NCBI RefSeq assembly: GCF_014066305.1
Contig: NW_023501049.1
Coordinates: forward strand, 767,001-831,000
Direction: 5' to 3'
Length of the DNA stretch: 64,000 nt
Source: Letharia columbiana
Taxonomy: Eukaryota > Ascomycota > Lecanoromycetes > Lecanorales > Parmeliaceae
The notes under the pieces were generated by a model. That model had not been told where the DNA came from and searched no databases. It was given only the letters and a program-made list of their open reading frames with translations. A program made the position numbers and the translations under genes. The stretch's first letter is position 1; each line of letters opens with the position of its first letter. Shown here one piece after another: positions 11,476 through 21,763 of the stretch.

Positions 11476-12589
11476 CGAGGGCTCAAGGGCTTCGTCCACG
11501 ATCTCGGGGTTGCTGTTGACCAAGCTCCGGACCAGCGTGAGGGTTCAACATAGATCCTCAAAAAAATGCAAGTTTATAAAAGTAGGTTCGTCAATATGTG
11601 AACTTCTGAAACGCTGATAATAGTCTCGAGATAGTCGTTAAGCGTCAAAAGCATGTCTTGTGTGAGAGGCGACTGGCCAATGACGCCCTTGGTTTCAGGA
11701 TCCGGCTCAATCTTGGCGACGCGCTAAGGGGCCGGGGCTAAGAAAGTAAATTCCACGTATCAACGACCAGCTTGTTGGCTTCGACCTTTCCTCTATGATT
11801 GGGATGAGCTTGGTCCTCGAAAAGATCTAGACGGTGGAGCTCTGTTTTCTCGGACCATTTGAGAAGTTGTAGAATGTTCCAAGCAAAGAGTGTCAGGAAA
11901 ACAAACACAAGAGCGATAGTGACCAGCGAGCACTTTCAGCGGATCTACATCTACATACCAATGTACAAAGGGTTTCATGACTCGAGGTTCCAATGTTCAG
12001 AAGCAATACTGGCTTTTGAGCTCACTGGAACTCTACGGAGACTGTGTGTCCAGCTCAAAGCTGTACTTTCAGAATGTCAACATCGGCCTCTTGATTACAG
12101 GAGCCTTTCGGTAGACTTGCGATGCCTTTGACACTGATTAGGTCGTCTGTATCACGCTGAGCCTGACATATATATGAACGAACTACTGCCGGGCACGTCC
12201 ATGACAAAACAAGATGCGAGCTTTAATAGGTCAAATGGTCAGGAGGTAGGCTCGTCTTCACCCTGCCGAGAGGCTCAGGCATTACCGAGGCTAGCCAATA
12301 CAATTAATCAGGCATGGGTACATAGACCCAATACTTATGAGGCGCAAGCTGTTACAGCCGAACCCATTAATGTAGTTTGCGATGTCAGCCCTGCGGACCT
12401 TGCCATCGCTGCATTGCTAGGCTACACTCAAACAGGCCAAGGTGATATATACAAGCATTCCCTGCCCCATTTCATTGCCTCCTCCTTTTCCTTCACGGAC
12501 GAAACCTCCTCCTGCGACAGAGACCGCCTCTTTCACAGCACCAGAAGCCCCAAAGTTCGGTAACCCCAGCGGCTTACCTTTGAATCACC
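11476..12589. promoter_or_regulatory. divergent intergenic region with TATA box
   Basis: Promoter space between the MUN/C2 gene (minus) and the small gene at 12590 (plus). TATATAC at 12446-12452 lies ~140 bp before that ATG and is followed by a pyrimidine-rich, CA-dotted leader (about 12455-12585), the usual look of a fungal 5' UTR. An open frame at 12174-12563 covers this leader and resembles no protein, so it is not called. Confidence 0.45.
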
Positions 12590-13089
12590 ATGGTCTACGA
12601 TACTATTGATTCCTATCGCCTAAACCAGTCAATCGTCGAAGGCTATTTGAGAAGGCTATTCGGCAACTACAAGTTCTATGTCGAGGTAAGTTATCCCTAT
12701 GTGGACGTTGTATTAGGGATAGCTGACCGCGACCTCTAGCACGTCAACGACACCTATAGGTTCTGGATTGCAAGACCTTTATCAAGCGTGAGTCTCCCCA
12801 GACAGTCATGAGACTGAGAGCCTTACAGGACGAAAGTCTGAAAAAAAGGAAATTATTGCGCTGCGAATTCAAGACGACTGATGCGCAATGTGGGCGAGGC
12901 AACAAGGCGCAGGAGGCAGGAGGCAGGAAGCAGGAAGCAGCGGTGCCAATGGCAGTGCAGTCTAAGGGAAATGCGCTCACTCGGAATCCGGTAAAAGGCG
13001 TTCTGCTGCGGTTAGTCAGTCGAGTGCATACGCTAGCTACATCTCGGCATGTCGGGCGTCAATTTTACACGTTTGGCGGGGCTGTCTAG
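12590..13089 (+). CDS. small protein of unknown function, three exons
   Basis: Not recognised by name. Exons 12590-12685, 12740-12787 and 12829-13089 give 134 residues: the first intron has GTAAGT..CTAG with a CTGAC branch site, the second GTGAGT..ACAG with CATGAG; all joins are phase 0. The first 48 residues (DSYRLNQSIVEGYLRRLF..., then YRFWIARPL) look like a short conserved module recurring in fungal small proteins: a helix, then a strand ending in an aromatic-Trp and Pro-Leu turn. The rest is basic (KKRKLLRCEFK, then Gln/Gly/Ala repeats) and may be poorly conserved. If the second intron is retained the protein ends ten residues after residue 48. It lies just upstream of the CorA-like gene on the same strand. 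Function unknown. Confidence 0.5.
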
Positions 13090-13344
13090 TAACCAGGGAA
13101 TACCATTATTGTCATTCTCGTTCATCCCTTACGTCTTGCCTGTCATCAATGCCCAGATTAGCCTTGTTTTCAACAACAGGCCGCAGGCACTTAAAATCCA
13201 TATCGAACTTACCTCCTTACTTGTCGTACTCTAAAATAACGCCTTGAGATGGACATCCAAGACATTGCACAGACGCCCGCATCGGCGCATGCTGATATAC
13301 CGAAGCTGTTTTCCTAGCCGTGTAGCCGTTCAAGGACACGATTG

Positions 13345-15456
13345 ATGAGGCAGTGCCTCAATTTGGAAGATAAAGAGCCCAGAGTCGCCTTCCTTGATAC
13401 ACCTTCAAGAGACAGTGCAATGGAGCAATTGGCCACCTCGTGTCGCGACGCCAGGTCCTATCCACAGAACTTGATCCGCCCCAATACGTACGAATACAAC
13501 TTGACCGCGTACTACCAGCGGCTGAATGAACGAGAAGATAGTCTGTTTCAGAACGACGCTGAGGCGGCATTGGATCTCTGGGAGCTCGATGCACAGGCCA
13601 CGGGTGCGTTAGCAAAGCTCGAGCTGAATCCACGAGTCCCCAATAACGGCTTCGAATCTGATCAACCCCAGCATTCTGGCCTTCACGTATAGGCTATGTA
13701 GACGAGCTGAGAAAGCACCTTCGGGTTGGATGTCCTCCCGAACGCGAAGATCCGCGGTGCAGATATGTGTAAGTGTACTCACACTCGAATCCAACGATTT
13801 TCCGAAGCTCAATTACTTGCTTCCAGGTTTGTGCACGCACCACATTCGCGGGCAAGCTTGAAAGTAACTCGGGATATGCTCACTCTGGTGTTTACATATC
13901 ACCAGGTTCTGCCACAGTTCTTAGACTTTTTGTTCCCTTTTGGTAATCAGCAATACGCCGAAGGGTTTCACTTCAGCGGCTTCAAATACGAAAATCGATT
14001 TTCGGAGGTTGACAGTGGGTTGAAGATACCTGACCTCGGATGGTCGGGGCGCAACTTTCAATTTTGCTATAATCTGAAATCGATAGAGCGGTCGAGAGGC
14101 CAACCGGAGTGGCCATGGTCTATCCGCCAATCGGCTTTGTATCACTCATTCGACGTTGAGAATGGCCGGACGAACTGGATAGTGATAAAAGGAGATCAAT
14201 TATTGAAGAAGCGGATCAAATTAGCAACTGGATCTCGGGGTCTTCCAGAAACCTCGTGCTTTGATACAGTCGACCGTGCGTTTGCATCATCCCTCGCTGT
14301 CCATATTATTATGTGCGAATGGTCTGGAGAGAATTGGCGTTGGTTCATCAACTTCCTAGAGGAAGCACTTCAGACTACAACCCGTCCAACGCTGTCGGCA
14401 ATGGTTGACCCTTTTCCCAGCTCGATGGCTAATGAGGAGCCACTCGGACACTCCATGCTGGCACAGTGTGCAAAATCTTGTACCGATATTACTTTAGCTG
14501 ACCCAGTCTTACGAGGACCGCCTGCACAAGCGTACCATCTAAAAGGTCGATCAACTTCGAATTGCAAGACAATGTCGGATATGGACCTAGCATCGCAGGA
14601 GTTGGACACTCTCCAACCACAAGTCACAACTAGCCACCCAGATTTCTCTTTTAGTGATTTGCAGAGAATACAATTCATTCAGGAGAAGGTCAACGAGACT
14701 CTGTTGGTACTTAAAGTCAACGTCGATGTCCTTACAGAGCTGAGACAATATTACCACTCCATTTGCGAATCTGATGGATGGCCGCGCGACCTAATTTTAA
14801 AGTGCAAAGGGGACATTTTCCGGTTTGAGACACGCGTTGTAGCTGTGGAGAAAGATCTTCGAATGCAACAATCAAGAACTGAAACACTGCTACGCCTGCT
14901 CGCTGACAGGAAGAGCCTGGTATGTCGTGTTCGTTAGTTGTCTGATGTGAGTAAACTGATCTCCTGCAGCTATATGGCATCTTAGAGTATCGAAATATGG
15001 AAGCTAGCAAAACACTCGCTCGAAGAGCCAATCAAAACATGGAAGCTAGTAAGATCCTTGCAGGCAAAGCTCATGAATCTACGCGCAATATGGAAGTTAT
15101 TACACGCGAGATGCATGTAATTGCACAGAAAACAAAACAAGAAACGGTCTCGATGAGAATAATTACTCTCGTTACCTTGTTCTTCCTCCCAGGCACCTAT
15201 ATATCGGTAAGTGGTTGATCTTCTTCCCAACATCTAGCTGATGGCCATGCAGACACTCATGAGCACCGATATATTTAAAGCAACAAATACAGGCCAATTC
15301 GGTAACACTGTCCAGCTAGGAGCTCTAAGACTGTACATTGCGATCAGCTTGCCCCTTGTAGTGGTCACCATGTTGGCCTGGTACGGCGTCTATTGGTGGG
15401 AAACCCGGAAAGAAAAGCTGCGTATGCAGAGAACCGCACTCAAGTCGCATGTCTAG
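13345..15456 (+). CDS. fungal CorA-like membrane protein
   Basis: Belongs to the fungal CorA-like group; metal transport is assumed from the fold, not shown. Exons 13345-13603, 13693-13768, 13827-14919, 14970-15206, 15253-15456 give 622 residues, with GT..AG introns of 46-89 nt that restore frame. Diagnostic stretches: SYPQNLIRPNTYEYNL near the N-terminus, then HAPHSRASLKVTRDML, QFLDFLFPFG, WPWSIRQSALYHSFDVENG and EWSGENWRWFINFLEEAL in the soluble domain. Two membrane segments follow at ~538-560 and ~580-604, as in CorA, but the canonical GMN motif after the first one is absent (LPGTYISTLMSTDIF instead), common in this group. The helix before the membrane carries two to three copies of an NMEASK-type unit. 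The start is uncertain: ATG 13345 or ATG 13420 (MEQLATSC). Confidence 0.85.
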
Positions 15457-15789
15457 CGGCGGAGGAAGTCAGAGGGTTCGTGCGATCAATTGGCCAATGA
15501 GGCTATTACCTATTCGGTTCCGTCGAAGTTCTGGAGCACTAAGAAGGTCAAGAATGTCAGATGGAGCCGGGATTAGAATTGGACAAGTCGAAGGATGCCA
15601 AAGACCTACTTATTAACATTGTGTCACTTCCTAGAGATATCCAACTGCATGAAATGGTCATAGCGTAGGGCGCAGCATCAAAAGAAGTGATCGTAGGGTA
15701 AATTCGCCACAGTGGGACTGGGGGGTTAATGAGTTACATGAGATGCCCTTGTTTCATAGCCCTGTCGGTACCCCTGCAAAGGGTAGGAG

Positions 15790-15920
15790 ACAGGTGTCCA
15801 CTACGAGCTATATAGCCACCTGTTTTTCACCTGTCAATGTGCAGGTCTATGCCATAGGCATGGGAGTTTTCTTGCCCATGGGTACGAGAGATATGCCTGT
15901 TCAGGCCTCTATTTGGGCCT
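15790..15920. repeat. cluster of short inverted repeats
   Basis: Four stems in 130 bp: ACAGGTG (15790-15796) with CACCTGT (15817-15823), whose loop contains the perfect palindrome GCTATATAGC (15807-15816); ATGCC/GGCAT (15849-15861); CATGGG/CCCATG (15859-15880); and AGGCC/GGCCT (15903-15920). No protein-coding potential. May be a relic of a small element or a structured transcript. Confidence 0.4.
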
Positions 15921-16205
15921 AATCAGACTTGCTATCCCCGGCGTGAGACGGCCCATCCACTATCTACACTCTATGTGGGCCCCTATGCGTGCATTGATGC
16001 GTGTTTTTCATGAATGGGACAACTAATAGCTACAAAAGGCAGAAATGCACGACCTCATGCCCGCTCATGTCTGCCTCGGGCCCTTGGGATTGCTCGGCAG
16101 CAAGCAAAGTGGCTGTGTCGAGGTCAGTCGCAATGCCAAAGGTTTTTTGCAGCATCAGCGACAGTCGAAGTCTAAGTATCGTTACACTAGTCAGCTCTTC
16201 CGTAA

Positions 16206-16231
16206 TATATAAAGCCGAGGGGCACCCTCGG
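16206..16231 (+). promoter_or_regulatory. TATA box followed by a perfect hairpin
   Basis: TATATAAA at 16206-16213 is followed at once by CCGAGGG-GCA-CCCTCGG (16215-16231), a 7-bp perfect stem with a 3-nt loop. It sits ~170 bp before the kinase-vWA start codon, at or close to the expected transcription start. Confidence 0.5.
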
Positions 16232-16382
16232 TTCAAATGGCCCGCAGTCAACATCAACAAACCACCAAAGCACTCTAGAGCAACCCACAAAACATTACCG
16301 AAGAAAACAGGCATGCACAGTTGTGTTATTACGCTCCAGCATCCCTGGCTGCGTTCCCCCCAAAGCGACGACCACTTCCAGA

Positions 16383-19300
16383 ATGGTCGAGCTGCAGCCT
16401 GACGACCACCCACACATCCAGGATCTTCTCACATGGGCCGAGGGAGCGCGCCGGCTAGGTACCGGAGGTGCGGGGCTCGAAACAGATCGGCCATTCATTC
16501 CAGTTTCAGAAATCGAGGCCTACTTTCAGGACATTCGACCAGTAAAGAAGCTCCTGGCAGCTCTATTTCCCCATGACCCTCCCCAGGTGGATCCTGAGAC
16601 CATCCGGAAAAATTATGCCAAAGTCTTCCTCATACTTGTACTTACCGGCAATGGACGTTTCATCGTATCTTTTGTCCGCCATGACAGCCTGTGCGATCGA
16701 TACCTGCCCTTCACATCTCGACCTGCTCGTTTTCCACCATCGACCGCAAACGCTGGATTCTTCGAATCGTTCTACCACCGACAGTGGGAATTCTGCGCCC
16801 CAATCCTTCAATACGGAATGAATGTGCAGTTTGATGAAAAGGATTTGATACTGCCAATCATATATAAAAAGAAGCTCGGACACGGCGGCAGTTCAATCGT
16901 CCACAAGATCGAATTGCATCCGGCGTATAATAAGTTAGGCCGTGAGGCTCCTTCTCGAGAGGTGAGAAACAATACAAAGTGCCTCTCTTTGAAATAGCTT
17001 ATCCCGAGTAGGGCTCAAACGATCAGGACACTCACACCTTCGTATTGAAGACGTACAACACTCCCGATGCCGAACGCTATTATCAGAACGAAGTGAGCGG
17101 GTTTCTAAATCTCAACTATGTTGGAGGACCCAATGCCAACATCATCGGCTTTCACGGGAGCTTTGTCCGGGATGGAACATACAATGTGTTGTTGGAATAT
17201 GCAGATAGAGGGACCCTGGAACAATACTTCGACACTATCCAACCCCCTTCTAGCGGTGAAGACACCATAAAGTTTTGGCGCGGATTGTTCAAGACTTTTG
17301 GGGCTCTGGTCGCCATTCACAGTGTGCAGCCGAGCGACTCTGCAGCGTCATCCGACGCATCCATATTTCAAGGGTACTCAAGCAACTCCACACTGCATGG
17401 AATCATGCTAATATTTCTAGGTGGCATCAAGACATCAAACCTTCCAACATACTCGTGAAGAGTAAGAACGGAGGATCAGACTATGACTGTGAGTTCAAGC
17501 TTGCCGACCTTGGGTTGAGCCATTTCAAAAAACACGTACCGTCACAAGGAGACGCAACCGATAGAGACACTTATGGTACTCGCGCGTACGGTAGGCTACA
17601 CTCCGACAAATTGTCCGACTTCACCCTGGCTGACGGTTGTTCAGGTGCCCCGGAGTGCTATAGAGCTGACAGCGACATCGAGAAAATTCGCTTTCTAGTA
17701 AAGCAGAACGTAGACATCTGGAGCCTTGGCTGCACTCTCAGTGAGGCAGCAGTATGGGTCGTTCACGGAAAAGGTGGATTGAAAGAATACCGCCGACGAC
17801 GTGGAATTGAGACTGCGCGAATCCCAGGCTTCAGAGATGGCGATTGTTTTCACGACGGGCGGGAAGTGCTTGCTACTGTCATGGGGATGCACAGAAATCT
17901 CCCTGATGACATACGTCCCCGCGACCACGTCTCTGGAGCAACGGTGGACATGGTGACGAAACAGATGTTGATAGAGGCGAACAGTAGGACACATGCGAAA
18001 TCTTTGACTTATCAAACCAAGAGGATTTTGGAAGGTGCAGAGTCTAAGCTGAAAAGATCTGGGTCGTATACGGGTGCTGGCAGCAACGACTCCAGAACTG
18101 GTGCCCAATCGCCACCTCGCACACCTCCCGAGCCACCGCCTGGACACGTTCATACTCGTTCCAGCAACTCCCGCAGCCAACACTTACCCTCACACAAAAG
18201 CCATGGTAGTCCAGCGAGTATATCGTATGATGAGGATAAGGCTCATGACCAAGAGCCCGTCGATGATTTCGTCGGCAAAAGGGCATCCCGGCAAGTGCAC
18301 TACAGCGATCGGCCGACCCGGCAACAAAGTATAGGCTTGGTCAGTAATCCAAGCTATTCCGAATCCGAGGACCAATATCAAATCCCTGAAAACCGTTTGA
18401 ATCGCGCCTTCACCGAAGTCGATCTATCACAAGACAACCCTTCTAGTCCCTCGTGGCAGGAACCACAGAGTACACACCGCAAGCGACGTCGAACTCCATC
18501 TGATCTGTTCTCGGGTGCTAATACTAGGAACGGCCCTCATATGTTTTCCCACGACCGACGAGAGACCTACGACCTCAATCAGCGCGATACACCCACGGCT
18601 CCACCAGGAGGAGTGTCAAGAGCTAGTACTGCGACGTTGGTTCAAGATCGACACAATGGCTCACGAGGCGGCCAACACCATCCAAACATTGGTTCAGGAA
18701 TGCAGCACCCCGGATTCGTATCAATTGGTTCATCCAACGTTCCCCCTCCTATAGAAACCCGGTCAAGGCAACGCCCTCCTTCTCTGTCTCTCACCGACGC
18801 TCAGCAGTGGAAAAAGGACAAAAAGGAGCATAGACCTGTCAGGCTGCCTCATGATGATCTTCTGGCAGATCTGAACAAGAGGGATCACGTGAGTCAGCGT
18901 TGCATCTGCTGTTCTTAATACTTACAATACTGCCAGGTCTTTTTGATCGACAACTCCCTCTCCATGCGACCTTATCGTAGAGAAGTGGAGAATCTTTTCG
19001 GGTTGCTTGGATATATAGTCAAGGGGACAGACCCTGATGGTATAGAAATACAGTTCACAATGTCGCGTGATAGAAAAGAGAGAGCGAAAAACACTGGTCA
19101 GCTCCTACGAACTTTAGAGACAGTGCGATATGTTGGCACATCTAATATCAGAATACAACTGGGGGACATTTTTCAAGATTATCACGACAAATTAAGGGAT
19201 CGAAAACCAACGAGATCACTATTCAAACTGTTGAAGTCAGCGCGGCCGGTACGACGCCAGAACTTATATATCTTTACTGATGGGATTTGGCAGCCCGGCT

Positions 19301-19690
19301 GCGACCCAGCCCCAATGATCAAAAAGCTGGTGGGCAGCCTCGAGCAGAATTTTATGGAGAGAGAACAGTTTGGAATCCAGTTCATCCGTTTCGGCAATGA
19401 TCCTGACGGCATCAATCGCCTCAATCAGCTGGACTCCGGCTTGGGCCTATCAATGTACGCATCTTGACCTCTCAGCATGCGAGCCATGGTGCTAATGATA
19501 GGCCAGGGACATTGTCGATACAGAGCATTCGGATGGGAACGTCTGGAAGATGCTTCTCGGCGCGGTCAATGACTGGTTTGACGACGATGATGTCAACGCC
19601 GACAGCAGTGCGGTAGCTTCCCCTGTTGTCGATGCATCTGCTGGCACGAACGGTCTACATCACTTTGAAATGCGACCTAGACACACGTAG
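16383..19690 (+). CDS. protein kinase fused to a C-terminal von Willebrand A domain
   Basis: Exons 16383-16961, 17012-17373, 17421-17590, 17645-18888, 18937-19454, 19507-19690 give 1018 residues. The first ATG is at 16383. Order: a fungal N-terminal region (~1-155; KNYAKVFLILVL...GRFI, then QWEFCAP); kinase domain from ~160 with glycine loop LGHGGSS, lysine in FVLKTY (~206), catalytic HQDIKPSN at 316-323 (HQD for HRD), DLG at 343-345 (for DFG), GTRAYG-APEC and DIWSLGC; a long Ser/Pro/Arg-rich disordered linker; then a vWA domain whose metal site DNSLS lies at 790-794, with FTDG further on. The catalytic lysine, both key Asp residues and the MIDAS DxSxS are kept, so both parts may be active. 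The 54-nt intron 17591-17644 has no stop and keeps frame, so retention would add 18 residues before APE. Substrate and pathway unknown; cytosolic, no signal peptide. Confidence 0.82.
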
Positions 19691-21763
19691 TGCATGTTCA
19701 GTCGATCTTTCAACCAATTGATTCCGGAGTACAACTCACAACCCTCTACTTTGAACGGCACTCCTTTCCATGGAGCGCGCCCCGGCACATACAACCTCTA
19801 GTCATTAGACTTGGGACAGACTGGCTTAGCATTCTGGATCATCAATCTTGGGCGGCTTTTGTGATACCCTATTGGTCGGCGCAATTGGAAAATTATGCGG
19901 CTTGCTTTTGGTTCCCATCGGTCTTTCTGATCCTCTTGTTCCGGACGCAGGGTTTGCTTTTGCGAGCCTCAGAGGATATGTCAGAATAGACATCTCCATT
20001 CATGTCAAGGCATGGGCATGCTAGAGTCAGCAATCAAAGTGAGTTTTCAGCCGAGGTTTTCAGATCGTTGTGTGCTCATGCACCCTCTCTAGTGATGTGG
20101 TGCTCTCTGCAGGAGAACATCGTGAGATTCATGACACAGCTCTTGCGGTCGAGGCGGTCAAGCCTTCCTTGCCAGCTTCCGAGCCCTTCCTGCACGATTT
20201 CCAGATCGGGACAAGCTCGGTCTTAGATTGAAGCCAAAGAGAAAGTCTAAAAAGATCCCTGCTCAGCATGGATCACTACGCGTGTTGCGTGGGCACAGAC
20301 TAAAAATCCCCCCACCACCCCCAGATCTACGAAGCCAACCACTTCAACCTGTCGACCAAGACAACAATGGACTACGTCTTCTCGTATTTCAGTCCAATGG
20401 CGGCAGCTACTACGGCATGCCAAAAAACTATGTGTTCAGGCCATTGGCGCGTCCTTCAACGTCTTACCGCCGGATTATCCGCAACGATCCCTCTGAGAAT
20501 CCTTCGCTGGCATCCTTCGCTCGGATTGCTCAAGGACACTTGAGCCATCCAATTGGTTCCTAGCACTCTTTGACGAGCATGAACTCATCGATTCAGGGTT
20601 GTGAGACATTGAATAAAATGGAGAACCACACCACGGCTGTAGGATAAGAAGATGATAGTGTCGAAAGAGGGAGGGAGAGAGAGAGAGAGAGAGAAAGGAG
20701 AACAATTTGAGCAGCCTGAAGTGCGCAAATGGAATTGGGAGAAGCTTATGGGACAGCTTGCACGGATAACCGTCATGTGTTCCTCGGGCCGGGGGATGTG
20801 TGGGGCTAATGGCTGATGCGCCGCGCCGCTGGGGGTGGAGAATAATTAGGAAGAAGGATCTGTACGATACCGAATGAGACGGGACTCCCGAACGCGGGGA
20901 CGCGGAGGCGATAGCGACGACGATAGAAATGCTCGAAACGGCGAAAACAGGTAATATCCGTATGGAAGGTGCGAATCACAAAAGGCATAAAAGCAGTGAC
21001 GATGAGACTGGCGCGATCCCAAAAGATTGTACTGTACCTACCCAGGCCGGGAGGAGCTTTTCCTCCCCCCCCCCCAAATAACTACCGAAGACCCATCCGT
21101 CATAGGCAGGTCATCCTCGGTCCGGGTATCTCGCCCGGGAGGGGGCCCGAAGCTCCCGAGCTGCACACTCTCTCACGCCACCATTTCGATGTGGCTAGAT
21201 TGGTGGGGCCCAGAGCCGTAGGTAGAGTAGCGTGAAGCAGTCGTTCTTCGATCCATCCCCTTCTTGATATGTTAGATGGAACGGGCACCGGACATTTAGA
21301 CCGACGATCAAGACGGAGTTTGGGCCCGCTTCGTTCGTTCATTCATGGCGGCGGGTGAGTTAGTGAATTGGTTGGGTTGGACGCCGACGACTTGGGGCCA
21401 GCGTGGGTGTACCTGGGATTTTGATTCCAAACACGCATGGTTTTTCCGACACCGGTTCTTGCGCACATGCCGTGGGGTCTTCTGGTCTATATTTTGGGAG
21501 GGGGGGGCTGATGGATGGACGGCGGCCGATTGCGACGGTCGAGCGGTGGAGATGTCGTGGTTACGGTGTCGTCTCGGCCGGGGTCGAGGATCAAACCTTG
21601 CATGATTGCAGTCTCATGGTGAATAGTAGGAGTAGTAGTCGTGGTGCTGTTTAAGTCCGTAATGTTAAATCTGAACTTCATCTGTCTTTCCAATTGGCAG
21701 GATTTGATTCATGTGACTTGTTTATGCATCGTATCTATCTCCTGAGGGGAGGCTGCCTGTATC
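19691..21763. other. gene-poor intergenic region
   Basis: Two kilobases between the kinase-vWA gene and the alcohol dehydrogenase (tail to tail). Open frames of 75-111 codons exist (for example 20228-20563) but lack recognisable domains and, in part, ATG starts. A possible two-exon 51-residue frame (20002-20038 joined to 20113-20231, GTGAGT..GCAG) is possible but unsupported. Simple sequence: GA repeat at 20671-20695, C11 at 21065-21075, a G-run near 21496-21507. No RNA gene recognised. Confidence 0.45.
20668..20697. repeat. GA microsatellite
   Basis: A GAGGGAGG start runs into an uninterrupted GA dinucleotide repeat. Noncoding context. Confidence 0.85.

Larger units (their letters stand above)
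15457..16382. other. intergenic region with hairpin cluster, then kinase promoter
   Basis: No gene seen. The middle (15790-15920) holds several short inverted repeats, listed separately. The right part is the promoter of the kinase-vWA gene: TATATAAA at 16206-16213, then an A/C-rich leader with CAACATCAACAAACCACC-like sequence. Confidence 0.5.

Noticed and set aside
11475..11523. Extension of the MUN/C2 protein by 16 residues
   Set aside because: The frame would have to start at TTG; an in-frame stop lies just upstream and the first ATG is at 11475.
12174..12563. 130-codon plus frame with ATG before the small gene
   Set aside because: It covers the TATA box and the pyrimidine-rich leader of the next gene, and its translation has no family-like features.
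17591..17644. Reading the kinase gene through 17591-17644 as coding
   Set aside because: Although open, it would put 18 residues between GTRAYG and APEC, which are contiguous in kinases, and it has full splice signals.
20002..20231. Possible two-exon 51-residue gene (20002-20038, 20113-20231)
   Set aside because: The splice signals are plausible but the product matches nothing known and there is no supporting context.
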